From contig OY987247.1 in assembly GCA_963920765.1 (NCBI GenBank), positions 930,001-994,000 on the forward strand: a stretch of 64,000 nt of DNA, written 5' to 3'. The notes under the pieces were generated by a model, which saw only the letters and a program-made list of their open reading frames with translations, was not told where the DNA came from and searched no databases. The stretch's first letter is position 1. Every line of letters begins with the position of its first letter. The translations under genes were made by a program, and so were the position numbers. This DNA is from Ulota crispa. Taxonomy: Eukaryota > Streptophyta > Bryopsida > Orthotrichales > Orthotrichaceae. Of this stretch, positions 10,530 through 22,892 are shown piece after piece.

Positions 10530-11260
10530 AGTGAGATTCCAATATCCTACTAAACCCTGAACCCCCCCTTCCGGCAAGTAACAACAACGTAGCATGCACA
10601 TAAGATGACCGTAAATTTAGCAAGCATAATACAAAATCAAACCCTAAACACACAAATTCTAAATCCTCCACATAACATGAGCATTGGAAATCCGCATTGC
10701 AAACTTAAACTACAAAAGCAAAAACACAAGCTTGACTCTTACAATGAACAAACCGTCCGAGAGCTCAGACCTTTGCAATCCAGGAACAGAAGACCAAACT
10801 CAAGATGTAGAAGCACAACAACAAAGCAGCAATTGGCAGCGCATGCAGAAGAATTCGAACATGCACAAGCACAACAAAAATGCACAAATTTGGTAAAGAA
10901 CATAGCTGATGTCGTTCTGTTTATAGATGTCAAAGACTAGCACTCCTCCAGCAACCCCTCTTCGATGGCAAACCTTCCAATCCGCTTGGAATTCAACGCG
11001 CACCGCACCATCTCCCAATTTTTTTTTGAAAAAATCTTTGATGCAGTAATGCCAGCGCAATTGCAAATCTTTGAAATGCAATGAATGCGCAATCAAGAGA
11101 CGCAGTGAACGAAGAATATTAAGGGAAATTGAAGGATTTGGAACCTAGCGCACAAGTTCATATGGAAACGGCGGCACAATGTAATTCGTTTGAATCTGCG
11201 CCTCTGAACAATGTGCCATCTCATCGCCTAACTAGTGAGCTTCCACTGCAAGATTGCACG
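10530..11260. other. no gene recognised
   Basis: This stretch upstream of the hAT-like pseudogene holds short unsupported frames only, with no promoter-like element I can defend. Confidence 0.5.
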
Positions 11261-11267
11261 CTGCAGC

Positions 11268-11418
11268 CAGGGCTTTTTTTTTTGCACTGTTTATGAGCAG
11301 TAAACTCCAACATGCCCTGTCATGAGAGGAGAAGTTTTGGAAGGAGTGCTGTGCATAGGTCAGTAGCAAATCTGAAAAATTGGAATCTGGCACTACAAAG
11401 CCAAAAAAAAAAGCCCTG
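11268..11418. mobile_element. 151-bp hAT-type MITE with 8-bp target duplication
   Basis: The ends are CAGGGCTTTTTTTTTT and its reverse complement, flanked on both sides by GCTGCAGC (11260-11267 and 11419-11426). An 8-bp duplication and CAGGG ends fit the hAT superfamily. It is too short to code for anything. Confidence 0.8.
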
Positions 11419-11944
11419 GCTGCAGCGCGCTGCAAACTACGGCGCATCATGTTCATTAACCTTGCACTAACCTAATCTCTTGGTTTATGTGTAGGCTCTT
11501 CATGCTAAACGGACGGCCGAGATGGAGCCGGCAAGGCAACAATCCACGGTGCAGGGAGCACAACATTGAAACTTTGAGAACTAGCTGAGGAGACCGATGC
11601 GACTACCTACTGCGGCGGGTATATCAAATCGCGATACGGTAATCATAAGGTAAGATTTTCTGCTCAAAACTTCAGAAAATTGAAGATTTCTAGAATGTAC
11701 ATTTTGCAGACATGTTTCATTGGTAGAAATTGGGCAAAAATTTGCAAATTCCTGTGAACACTGTCTTGCACTCACGGCTGAAAGCCATTTGCAAGGACGG
11801 CAGGCTCCATGCAGGCGAAAAGGTCGGCCATAGGGTCTAGAGGCGAGCTGGCATAGTGCCTGGCGCAGAAGCACTCATTTAAAGGGCATATTTTACATCA
11901 CCAATTTTTGTAGGGAATTGATATGTGCACAGTGTACACCGGGC
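11419..11944. other. no gene recognised
   Basis: A minus-strand open frame of 97 codons at 11581-11874 has no recognisable motif and no supporting context. I see nothing else. Confidence 0.4.
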
Positions 11945-11954
11945 GTTTGTTATA

Positions 11955-12358
11955 GGGAATGACTAGGTGGACACCCCCCAATTGCTACGTGGACACCCCC
12001 AATAGCTCAACCTATTAAATTTGAGATTATTACTATGCTAAACTTTGAAATAAAATCAAAGCAATAAATTTACGTACATTTTTGTATACAAGCATTGCAA
12101 ACATACAACAAATCTGCCTCATTTGTGATATGGTCAAGGTTAAACCAGTAAATGAAGGGAGTGATTGGTTTAACTCTTAACCGTGTCACAAATGAGGCAA
12201 ATTTGTTGTATGTTTGCATTGCTTGTAAATGCAGATGTATGCTAAAGTATTACTTTTATTTTATTTAATATTTCAATGTAATAATAATCTCAAATTTAAT
12301 AGGCTAAACTATGGAGGTGTCCACGTAGCAATTGGGGGGTGTCCACCTAGTCACTCCC
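11955..12358. mobile_element. 404-bp foldback hAT-type MITE
   Basis: The ends GGGAATGACTAGGTGGACAC and GTCCACCTAGTCACTCCC are inverted, and the whole element is a long foldback. It is flanked by TTGTTATA at 11947-11954 and 12359-12366. The 8-bp duplication suggests hAT ancestry. Confidence 0.8.
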
Positions 12359-12799
12359 TTGTTATATGTAGTGTACATTTGGGGGTAAATTTTAGATATT
12401 TACCATCAACAAGTTGAATTTGAAAAATTTGAATTCACATTTGGATTTAGAGACCCTTATTTAGTCTAGATTCACAAGGAAAGATACTATTGAATAATGC
12501 CAAGTGAATTTTTTTAATTTTTTATACAAACTAGGATAAAGTAATAATTTGCTCCCTAGCTAAGCTTTACCACTAGGGATTGTTCAATTGTATCCTCCTT
12601 TGTTATTCTAGATTAAATAAGGGTCTCTAAATCCAAATGTGAATCCAAATATTCACTAGTAGAAAACTCCATCCAAGACAATAGAATACCAATAGTTTCT
12701 TGTTGATTTGGGCACTTGCCCACGCTAATTGACTAATTTAACAAAATTCTATAAAAAACTAAATACGTTCTGTTGATTTGGACACCATTATCTAAATCA

Positions 12800-13360
12800 A
12801 CAGAAATTTGGAATCTTTTGGAAATCTTTTGGGAATTTTTGTGAATCTTTAAGAATCTTTAAGAATCTTTTGGAAATCATTGAGAATCTTTTCAAGATTT
12901 TTAAGAATATTTAAGAATCTTTTCAAGATTTTAGAATCTTTAAGAATCTTTTAGGAATCTTTGAGAGTCTTTGGAAATATTTGGGAATCTTTTCAAGTTT
13001 TTTTGGAATCTTTGAGAAGGTTTGAGAATCTTCAAAAATCTTTGAGAATCTTTTTGGAATCTTTGAGAATCTTTTAGGAATATTTGAGAATTCTTGAGAA
13101 TCTTTGAGAATAGTTTGGAATATTTGAGAATCTTTGGAAATGTTCTAGGAATTTTGAATTTTTTTGAGAATTTTTGAAGTCTTTAAGAACCTTCTTGGAA
13201 TTTTCCTAGAAGCTTTGAGAAGCTTTGAGAATCTTTGGAAATCTTTGGGAATCTTTGGAAATCTTTTGAGAATCTTTTTGGAAATTTTAAAATCCTTTGA
13301 GAATCTTTGAGAATTTTCAATAACCTTTTTGTAATCTTTGAGAATCTTTTTAAAATCTTT
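12800..13360. repeat. 10-bp minisatellite in third CACTA copy
   Basis: The same AGAATCTTTG-type repeat as in the palindrome arms, shorter and more degenerate. Open frames across it are artefacts. Confidence 0.85.
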
Positions 13361-14319
13361 ATGAAATTTGTTAAAATACTTCAAAATATTTATAAAAATA
13401 GAATCTCTTAGACTGAATTAGAGTCCTTTAGGAATCTTTTTGTAATTCATCAAAATACTTTAAAATAGTTTTAATAAAAAAACTATTGCAATAGTTTAGG
13501 TTTGTTTTTGAAATCTTTCTAGAATCTTTTTGGACCTCATTAAAATGTTTTGAAGTTTTAAAAAATAAAAGAAGTTTTCAAAAAAAATAGAATCTTTTAG
13601 AAGTTTGAGTGTACATTGACTGGTTTTATTTTTTTTACTTTTCACAATGTGGTTAGATTTGAAATTAGCAACCTTTAAAGTCAAGTAAAAACATGACCAT
13701 AATAATAAAAAAATCATCAATTTTTTGTTGATCTATACACTTTTGGACACAACTTCACTAATTCAACAAAATTTTATATAAGTACAACATTTTCTTGTTT
13801 TAAATACCAAAATTTCTTTACAAACAAATATAAAAGATGCTCCTCAATTCTTTGAAAAAATCATATATGTCCCTTGAGGATTAAAAGTACCAAAAACATC
13901 TTTCCTTTTTGTATAAATATCAACAATGCTTCTAATATATTGGGAAAATATTAAAAATGCTCTTCAACTATTTTAAATTATTTATATCTTTGTGTTATAT
14001 GATAACCAAGTATATAGTTCAATGCAAATTATTACAAGAAACCAAAGGTGATTTTTATATTTCAAATAACACAAGGGTATATTTAACATTTCAAAGTAGA
14101 AGAGTTTTTTTATTAATTTTCCAAAATAATAGGAGTATAATTGATATTCCTACAAAAAATAAGGACTACTTTTTATGTTTCACATATTTTTGGCGTAAAC
14201 TTGATATTTTGAAAGATTTAAAGCGCATTTTTAGTAATTTTCCTTCTAGTACTAACCAAATGAATTAAAAAAAACAATCTTATAAAGTATTTTTATAAGC
14301 TTCAAAAGATGGAAATTGA

Positions 14320-14713
14320 TATGTGTACCACACTTTTCCAATTACTATACCACACCATGGGGTAAATTTTAGATTTTTACCATCAAAAAGCTAAATTTGA
14401 AAATTTTGAATTCAGATTTGGACTTAGAGACCATGGTATTGTTTAGAACCATAAAAAAAGTTGTAGTTCAACAACACCCAATGAAAAAGTTTAGTTAAGG
14501 AGAAGATTGTTAATTTTACTTTTGTTTGTAAAAAAAGATAAGCTTTTTCATTGGATGTTGTTGAATTGCAACTTTTTTTATGGTTCTAGACAATATCATG
14601 GTTTTTGAGTCCAAATTTGAATTCAAAATCCTTAAACTCAAATTTTTGATGGTAGAAATCTAAAATTAAACCTCGGGGTGTGGTACAGTAGTTCAAAGGG
14701 TGTGGTTCACATA
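14320..14713. mobile_element. inverted-repeat MITE inside third CACTA copy
   Basis: Orthologous in position to 2841-3234 and 6269-6662, with TATGTG...CACATA ends. Confidence 0.7.
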
Positions 14714-15782
14714 TTAATGCCCTTAAAAAATATCCAAAACTATTCAAAAGTTTATAGAATTTTGATTTTATAATTGCAAGGTTTTAATTCCGTAACTTTC
14801 TACAATTTCATGTTATTTAAAGCTATCAAACTATGGAGGTTATTTTAATAGAATAAGGTTCTTTTTACAAAAAAACTAGCACAAATTAATAATTATTAAT
14901 GAATCCAACTTTTGCTTGCAACAATCTTTTTGAGATTTGTGAATTCCATAAAAATTTATAAACAAAATCAAAAGGATGGAAATAAACAATTTTTTAAAAA
15001 TTTCTAAACACCTTTCTTGATTTTAGTTCATAACTTTTGATAAAAAGATTGAAATCCAAAAAATTGTTGGAGGTGAAAGCAAAATACATTTACCAATTTT
15101 TCTTAATTCAAAGGTTTAAAAAAAAAGTCCTTTAATGGGCCGAAATAGCTTCTAAAGTCTATTGGCTTACTAAAAACATGAACATTTAATATACAAATAG
15201 AATCATGATTCTGTTATGCATATGTGTGAATACATGCGTAGTAGTGGTTGTGAATGATGTGGTAGTCTTGTGGTTTGTGAACCCAAAGGTGGGGGTTTTA
15301 GACCCCATTACTGGCAGCCTTGCCCAGTTATGCGGGCAGCTGCTCGGCCCCTAAAAAAGTTTCATTATTTTATTAAAAAAAATTATGAAAAAAATAAAAA
15401 ATAAAATAAAATAAATAGAATTGAACAACATAAAATACGTGAAAATTAACAAAAAATCAACAGAAAATTAACAAAAAACAGCAAATAATCAACAAAAAAT
15501 CATTAGAAAATCAACATACTCTTGTTGAAAAGTACCCAAATCAACTTGACCAAATCCACAGAAAAAATCAACAATTTTTGGTTGAAATTCTGTTGATTTT
15601 GTGCTAAATTTTCTACTAGTGATTCCATATTCAACGTTTTGATGATAAATATCTAAAATTTACCCCCCCTCTTCCTTTGGATGTACATATAACAAACATT
15701 GGGTAACACCATATTAGGTAAATTGGGAAAAATAGGAATTCCATTTTGTACTCCACCTCAAACTCAAAAAGTTACCTTAGAT

Positions 15783-15973
15783 CATTAGAAGAAAAATAAG
15801 GATAAACGACTATCACAAATTGCCACGACTAGGTCACCATAACTGCCTTGCAACTGCACAACAATTACACAACTACAATCTAGTCGTGCAGTTGTTGTGC
15901 AGTTGCAAGGCAGTTATGGTGACCTAGTTGTGGCAATTTGTGGCAATCATTTATCCTTGTTTTTCTTCTAGTG
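15783..15973. mobile_element. 191-bp CACTA-type MITE
   Basis: The ends CATTAGAAGAAAAATAAGGAT and CACTAGAAGAAAAACAAGGAT (the right end read inverted) pair, and the whole is a foldback. The flanks GAT and GAC are one change from a 3-bp duplication. Comparison with sister M4 copies shows the uninterrupted host sequence. Confidence 0.75.
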
Positions 15974-16050
15974 GACCAGATTCAAAGGTATCAGATTCAG
16001 TCTGAGCCACTAAGATTTTTTCCCTCCCAAATTCCTCCTCTCAGGTGAGG

Positions 16051-16512
16051 CATTAGAGAAAATATGAACTCTCCACAACGCCCTTAAGAGTTGACACTCT
16101 TAACATTTATTGAACCTAGATAGGGTACATTAAAAGCGTGTGTGAAGTGTCTCTACCTTCTATGACTTTCCTATTGTACATCACAAAAACTATGAATAGA
16201 AAATGGCAATCTAGTACTATGTTACAATTTCTTAATTATTCTCCTACTATTGTACACAATCATAACTTATGTTACCCTCACAAGTACTAGGTTAAAGATT
16301 TTAATATAAAGAAAAAGGACCATGGTAATATGTACATGTAATTGTGACGCTCAATGAAAATTGGACATGCCAATGTGAGTCATGATTGTAGTCAAAAGCA
16401 TAATAAGGTGTAAGGAATTTTTTTTACTCCAAAGTACAAATTAAAACAATTAAGAAGACCCCTTGAGAGGGGTTCTTAGTGGCCTTCTAGAGAGCTCATA
16501 TTTCTTCTAATG
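16051..16512. mobile_element. 462-bp CACTA-like element
   Basis: The left end CATTAGAGAAAATATGAACTC pairs with CATTAGAAGAAATATGAGCTC read inverted at the right end. It interrupts the motif GTGAGG/GCATGTG that is continuous in other M4 copies. The target duplication is only GG or ambiguous. It does not code for a protein. Confidence 0.6.
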
Positions 16513-16614
16513 GGCATGTGTACCAAAAAAAATGCAAAAACTCAAATTAAGGTGATCACCTTAATCCTTCAAAAATCCCAAAATGTACTTTCCCAATTTA
16601 CCTAATATGGTGTT

Positions 16615-17722
16615 GGGTGTGCATATATTAATTCTCTTAATGGGTTACATAGTATTCAAGTCCAAAATTAATAATTTCGAAATCGCTTTGTTTTGCGTAA
16701 CCTTAGGAGACACTTGCAAGATATCAAGAGATATGTCTACATTAAAAGACATCCAAAAATTTGGAAAATCATATGCAAGAATATTGAGATACCTCCGATG
16801 TTTAAAAATATAAAAAACCCATAATTACATAAATAATCCATAATTACTTAAACATGTCATATGCTTGTTGCGATTAACAATATTCTTGTCAACTTGGAAA
16901 ATTTTGTCATTCATCCTTTTTATTTTCTTCCAAATCCAATTAAAAAGCCGCTCTCCTCTAACAACTTCAATAATCATGTAAAAATCAATCCCAAAGATTT
17001 GCAACATTAAAATGTAAAATTTCAAACCTAATAGAGAATAGAGTTATTTTTTTGTTTTGGTTAGGACAAAGCAACTCATACTCAAGAATGCAAGTAAGAA
17101 AAAATTGGAAAAAATTGGATAGAATCAACAATGTGTGCATATTCATTCATAAAATCTATTAGTACTAGTTACTTTCATCTAAAAATTGGTGAACACGGTG
17201 TTTGCTTGAAGACTCAAAGAGAGATTTGACAATTTCACCCACTTTTCCACCCAATTTTTTTTAGAGTAATGAACACCAATGCCAAATTGAGGTTAGACTC
17301 AGACAAAAATTTGCCAAGAAAAAGAATCCTAGTAGAGAATACCTAAAGCAGTAATCACTAACTCTCAATCTAAAGTAAACTAAAAACTTATTGTTTCTAA
17401 ATATTGAGAAGACCAATAGCAGATTTAGCTGTACAAATACAGTCTCTTGGTCATAGTTAACAATTTTCAAGTCAAATGCAATCAAATAAGTCAAAATCAT
17501 CCAAAGATACAAAAATCATATTTTCTGAAAAATCCGGATGCCTCTTTCGAGGGTAATCTCCCTCCTAAAGTCCAACTTTTCAAAATTTCTTGTTGAAGTC
17601 TCCAGAGAAGGTTGGATTATTCTTTTGAACTCAATGCAATACTTCAATTGCCCTCAAGTTGTTGCTAGTCTTTTACCATGGTCTACAAGGCATAGCTAGT
17701 AGATCCATCTCCAAAACTGCTT
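16615..17722. other. no gene recognised
   Basis: This is AT-rich sequence downstream of the transporter gene. A minus-strand hydrophobic open frame at 17261-17512 has no family likeness and is probably chance. Confidence 0.5.
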
Positions 17723-17728
17723 TTTATT
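17723..17728 (-). promoter_or_regulatory. candidate polyadenylation signal AATAAA
   Basis: AATAAA on the minus strand lies about 85 bases past the transporter stop codon, a normal distance for a plant 3' untranslated region. Confidence 0.45.
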
Positions 17729-17811
17729 CATGTAAGTGTATAATTACCCTCTAATTTGCTAATTCTCATGCAAGTTTTGCATGGAAAACTGCATTGATCC
17801 ATGCAAAGTGA

Positions 17812-20800
17812 TCAAAAGACATGTTCAGCATTCACAGGATGAACTCGCTTGTCAGCAATATCATTACCGACATCTGCCTTGGTCACTTCGAAGTCTTGGT
17901 AATGTTGATACCGGCGGGCAAAAAAGAGGTAGATTATGAGGTTCAGAACTGTGAGAATCACCAGTAACCAGTAGAAATAATCAACGTGGCTCTCATTCAT
18001 GTTGTTGCGAATCCATGTCCCTCCTGTCACCTTTGTCACTACCTCCACCAGCATGCTGCTGCCAAAGTTGCCTAAAGCAATGGCACTGCACGCCATGGCG
18101 TTGCCCAAGCTCCGCATGGATTGCGGTGCTTGTGCGGTGAAGAACTCGATTTGCCCCACGGACAAGAACACCTCCGTGACTCCCATGAGAGCGTACTGCG
18201 GCAACAGCCAAAAGATGGACATTGGCAGCGGCTGCTGTAATGATCCTGATCCTGCGCATGGCCAACCGATATTTTATGAAAAAAAGAGTCCTTTGCAAAA
18301 TTGGCTTTTCATGGCTACATCACAGACTGGACTACGATTGTAAAAAGGGACAATCAGTATAATTTATACTTCAACTTAAAAGATCATTTTTTATGAGCAA
18401 TTTTGTTTGCTTCAGTATAGATATGTATACGTATATGTATATATATATATTTTTGTTTGCATTGAACGTCATTTTCTATTCCTCTGCCATGGATTCAAAA
18501 CACTACTGCTCACACTTTTTGCTGTTCTTCAGTTATCCCCAAACTCAAGGTAAAATTTCTAATGCATTTGTAGTTTTGCTTTAGGAGGCGTTGCTTACTT
18601 TGATTTCTCCTTGTGTTTCTATAAATGGCTCTTGCTAATTTTGAAGTGCTAATAAAATCCATGATTTATGGCAAATATTTTTTGAATTACCTCTTTGTTG
18701 GACTTGTTTTATTTGTTAAGGTTGGCGTAAAACTCTGGGTATGTTAAATCCTAAGAACTTAAATAATGAGTAAACATTCCAATGTTTATTTAACTATTCA
18801 TTTGTTTAAAGTGATTCTTCAGCACAGCCTTAGCGTCATTAAAGTTAAAATGTTTCTTAGGTAGAAGGATATTTTTTGAAGTTAAAAAATTCTCGTCATT
18901 GAGCAAACATAGATCAATAGGTTACAACTATCTTACTCACATTCTTCACCAAAGTCACCGTATTTTCTGATATCATGAAATAAGATATTTATGTTCTTGT
19001 TCACCTTACAAATGGGGCGTATTTGGTGAATAATATAGTCGAGAGTTTTGAGACATGTGATCTTGCTAGGCTCTCTTGACATATATTATGGGGAACATCT
19101 TGTGTTGTTAGATAAATATATGTTATATCTCCGGATTCAGCCTATTGAGTTCATATCTTCGGAACCAATTTCATTGACAAAAGCAAGAGTCACTGAGAAG
19201 AAATAGTTTATAAAAATTTGCCCAAGGTGGGCTGATCCACTCTCACCTTCCAGAGAGTGCACGAGACGCAAACGCCGGACCTCGACGAGAGCGGCGATGG
19301 CGATGGGCAGGATCGAGATCGCCTGTCCGATGGCAATCCGCTGCAACATAGTGAAACCTTGGGGCTCCCCCGTGAATCTGCGAGCGATGGGGACCACGAG
19401 CTTGCCATAAATGGGGAGGAAGAGACAGATGGCGATGTGGAGAAACAGTGGCATGGACGCCGCGGGGATGTGGAAGCCGCCAGGGCCGACGTGGCAGTTG
19501 AGCGTGGTGCCTTGGTTGAGGAACAGAGTGCTCAGTTGCGCATACACCACCCAAAACATGATGTTGGTTACCCAGATGGGCAACATGCGCACTAGCCTCT
19601 TCACTTCCTCCACTTGTGCCTCCGAGCACCTCTTCCATGGATCCTTGCTTGCAGCTTCGACGTCGCCGTTATGGCCCGCTGTGATCGCTTTGTCCAAAAA
19701 TCTGCGACGCCGACAGGTTCGATTCATAGCATCAAAACCGTGACATCCATCTATAGAAAGCTCTAACAAACTAGGACTCACAGTACCTCGGACTACTAAA
19801 TATTTAGATATATACTGATTTACATTTCCAGCGGCTCTTCTCTCGAATAGCGCCAGAATCATTGATGAAACTTCCAGATTAACAAAACGGAGGTTGGAGA
19901 AAATTGGACAAGGAGCTGACGCGTGCAGGTTCGGAAACTTGGTCCATCTTGAGGTATGCAGCTGCCTCAAGAGCTTGTCATGTTTACAAAGCTCTGGATG
20001 CGTACTTTGACAGATCATTCTGATAATCCCATAAAGATGTGTCTTGGCGAAAGTGCTCTTTCAAAGAATCTATTATATGTTAGGGAAAATTTCATGGATA
20101 CCCCTGAAGTTTGCAATATTTGCATCTAGATACTCTTGCTTCTTCTTTTTTCAGAAATTTCACAAATACCCTTGGACCATAACCTTTTAGACATTTATTT
20201 GTTGGTGCTTGTACTTTGATAAGTGAACGTAATGAAACGATAAAAAGAAGCAAAGTGCGCACAAGGAAGAAGAATGGGAAGTGGCATGCACGACAAAACA
20301 AATGCTACTTGCAAATTTTGGTCCAAGAGTATTTGTGTAATATCTGAAAAAGCAGCAGGGTATCTAATACAGCATATTCATTAAACTGGGAATTCTCAAG
20401 TTGTACCGTAATGGTCGGTTTAAGTTGGTCAACTTAATCCCAAAATGTTAAAAAATTCCCTATTTAATGAATATGGTGTTCTATGTAAATATTGCAAACT
20501 TCAGGTGTATCCATAAAAAAAAATTCCTATGAAACCAAAGATTAACGAACTCAAATCTTGGGTAACCAACTTTTTTTTACTTTTTTCCTATTTTGGCCTA
20601 CTTAGTGTTTGTTCTAGCTAAATTTTGCAAGATTGCTAACAAAATTTTCATGTAGCTAAAATATAATGTTAATTTGGGAAAAGCGGAGGTACCATTTTGT
20701 ACTCCACTCAAACCCAGAAAGTTATTTTAAACCAGATTCAAAGATTTCAAATTTAATCTGAACCACTACGATTTTTTCCCTCGCAAACTTCACGTGTACT

Positions 20801-22892
20801 AAAAAAAAAACACTGAGCTCGGTTTTGAGATGGTCACCTCAAACTTCTGAAAGTCCCAAAATATACCGTTTTTCCCAAATTAACGAATATTGTATTTTTT
20901 AAGCATTTTTTTAAGCTACTTGAATGTGCTAAAAGTGAAAAGCATATTTGGGATCACCGGCCCCAGTGTTTCCGAGACCTCTCGTGTGAGTGAGTACATG
21001 GATGAGAAATGCTTACGAGAAAGTAGGGGTCTGCAGGCGCAAGTTTGTGGCATCCAGATCGTCGGGAATGGGTGCGGTGGGCGTGGGCGCCCTCCGATTG
21101 CGAGCAGCGGCGACGAGAACCTGAACGACGCGCGTGAGGGGGCTGCCATCCGAGACGAGCTGGTTGCGGTACAAGGGCATGCCAGCAAGGAAGGCGAGGG
21201 CGCAGAGAGCCGTGACAGCCACGGAGATGCCGTATCCCCACGACCACCCGAGGCGCTCTTGCGCGTACACGAGGCCGCTCACTCCCACCATGCTCCCCGT
21301 CGTGATGGCGATGAAGTACCCGTTGGGCGTCGACAGCTTTCGTTTGGCCTCGCTCGCGTCTGTCACGTCGAACTGGTCGCCTGCCATTGGAAACACGCAT
21401 GCTCGGATCCCCCCCGCGCCCAAGGCCATCAGGTACAGCGAGCAGTAGAAGAAGACCACTTGTAATCTCGTCGCTGGTGGACACGACCACGCTCCGTCGC
21501 CTTGGCACTCTCGAGGCTTTAACGACGGCGCTGTTACCGACGTTGTCACCAACACTTGGGCCTGCCATGGAAGAAGATTCAATAAGAGTACTGTCAATAC
21601 TCCAGGCCGTTTGAAAATTATGTCCAAACGGCAGAATTGTGTAGCTGAACTTTGTTCCTCTAACAATTGCTAATGTATGTAACAATCGATACAAGAGTAT
21701 CTCGTCGACTGTTTTGAGATTTTAACGGATAGACTTGCGGCCTGGTTGACCATCTCTAGAGGTTTGGGCTTGAATGAGTTTCTACACGAAGTCAGGAATC
21801 GCCATTTTAGATAAACATGGGAAGAATTGAAGAGATTCTTACATTTCCATGCCCGAATCTGGAACCTCAGATCGATACCTGTCCTTAGTTTCTGAGCTCT
21901 GAGCATTTGAATGTGAAAGGTCAATTTTATTGTAAGTTTTGGTTGTATTTGTACGAGTTAGAACATGCCTTACCGGTGGGATTAATATGATAGCGTAACA
22001 AGTGATTCTAGTGTGGTTGACATACGAAGTAGGACACGAGTTGATGCCACATGCTACTGAATATGGACCATTCAAATTCCATTTTTGGTTTGCAAAGCAT
22101 TGGTAGGTACATACAAGAGATTGAGAAATGTGACACAGAAATTTGGGAAAATCTATGCAGAATATCCAGACATCTCCGAAGCATAGAAAGTCCACAATGA
22201 CATGAATAGTCCATGCATTTAGGCGTTTAGACTCACCACGAGGAACACACACATAAAAGTGCCAATCGTCATGAAGCGACCCAGATAGGAATCTGCGATG
22301 ATGGCACCGATAATGGGAGTGAGGCGCACTGTTCCACCCCAATTGTTGGCGCTTCGCACGGCAACCGAGAGATCCTCTCGCAGCACCGTTGTCAGGTAGC
22401 CCACCAAGTTGGACGAAATGGCATTAAAACCCACTCGTTCACATGCTTCGCATCCTGCCATTAGCATTGTCACAATACAGTTAGAGTAAGATTCCAGACA
22501 AAGCTACTATAGACCCTGAAACCCATTTCAAGGAAGTTTTGCTCAAAGGCCGATCAAGAGCGAGCCAAGGCCCAGATTTGAAATTTTCTGGTTAATCTAA
22601 GGATCTATTTACAATGAGGAATTATGGAGACCTGGTTAGAGACAGAGCATAATGCAATGGGTCTACCTATGATGAGAGCGAAAGCTCTCCAATTGCCTGT
22701 TCTGGATCTGATACAGGGGCGGCCTCGAACATCCACAGCACCATCACCCACTCTCTGAATCTGATCGGCTTTAGGCTCTTGTAGCTCCACGGCATCTCTG
22801 AATACTACCAGATCTGTCATGGACCGATCCAGCTCCATGGCAGCAAGGGGCAGCTCTCCAGCAGCACCGGAATGCTGCTGATAAGGCGCCAT
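17812..22892 (-). CDS. NPF (NRT1/PTR family) proton-coupled transporter, five exons
   Basis: The splice model on the minus strand is 22892-22667, 22454-22237, 21561-21017, 19701-19247 and 18251-17812. All junctions are GT...AG and phases agree, giving 1884 bases (627 residues). The start is the first ATG of MAPYQQHS, followed by a long hydrophilic N-terminus and TGNWRAFALIIG. Family marks are the ExxER proton-coupling motif (CEACERVG, residues 77-84), ADSYLGRF, LGAGGIRACV...GDQFD, FLDKA, EEVKRLVRMLPIW, FWLLPQYALMGVTEVFLSVG and APQSMRSLGNAM, all of the PTR2/POT fold. It should be a plasma- or vacuolar-membrane importer with about 12 helices; NPF members carry nitrate, peptides, hormones or glucosinolates, and the substrate cannot be told here. 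The exon 5 acceptor could instead be six bases further in. Exons are GC-richer than the introns. No break was seen. Confidence 0.9.
20081..20529. mobile_element. inverted-repeat MITE in NPF intron 3, split by an M4 copy
   Basis: The left end TAGGGAAAATTTCATGGATA and the right end (inverted: TAGGAATTTTTTTTTATGGA) lead into matching GAAGTTTGCAATATTT segments. The small M4 copy at 20368-20480 sits inside. No clear target duplication was seen. Confidence 0.6.
20368..20480. mobile_element. M4 family, short copy E (113 bp) in NPF intron 3
   Basis: The ends TACAGCATATTCATTAAACT and AACACCATATTCATTAAATA (right end inverted) match the M4 family. Flanks CTAA and CTAT differ by one base. Most of the interior is missing. 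Confidence 0.6.
20658..20897 (+). mobile_element. M4 family, degenerate copy D in NPF intron 3
   Basis: It contains GGTACCATTTTGTACTCCAC, an AAATTTAATCTGAACCACTA variant of the family core and GATGGTCACCTC. The ends are worn, so the boundaries are approximate. Confidence 0.6.

Larger units (their letters stand above)
12654..15621 (+). mobile_element. complete single CACTA element, 2968 bp, TSD ATT
   Basis: It starts CACTAGTAGAAAACTCC, ends AAATTTTCTACTAGTG and is flanked by ATT at 12651-12653 and 15622-15624, the 3-bp duplication expected of CACTA. It has the same order of parts as the palindrome arms: minisatellite (12800-13360), MITE (14320-14713) and a GC-rich unit near 15315. No transposase is present. 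It is noticeably more diverged from the two palindrome arms than they are from each other, so the palindrome is the younger event. Confidence 0.92.
11945..15696. mobile_element. inverted-repeat MITE split by two later insertions
   Basis: The ends GTTTGTTATATGTA and TACATATAACAAAC face each other, and both halves carry GGTAAATTTTAGATAT and an AGACCCTTATTTAGTCTAGA-like segment. It belongs to the same broad family as the MITE carried inside the CACTA arms. Without insertions it would be about 380 bp. A hAT-type MITE (11955-12358) landed close to its left end and a CACTA element (12654-15621) landed in its right half. Confidence 0.65.
15705..16614 (+). mobile_element. MITE family M4, copy A, TSD GGGT, with two nested CACTA-like insertions
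   Basis: The first 26 bases (AACACCATATTAGGTAAATT...) are perfectly repeated in inverse at the end. GGGT flanks both sides (15701-15704 and 16615-16618). Family hallmarks inside are CATTTTGTACTCCACC, CAGATTCAGTCTGAGCCACT and a central AAGGTGATCACCTT palindrome. Without the insertions at 15783-15973 and 16051-16512 it would be about 250 bp, like copies at 30182 and 32347. Confidence 0.85.

Noticed and set aside
11581-11874. Minus-strand 97-codon frame
   Set aside because: No recognisable motif, no neighbouring exons and unremarkable codon pattern.
19257-19743. Plus-strand open frames of over 100 codons
   Set aside because: Antisense of NPF exon 4; the minus strand has the family motifs and matching splice sites.
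20890-21614. Plus-strand frame of 191 codons and its neighbours
   Set aside because: Antisense of NPF exon 3 in GC-rich sequence.
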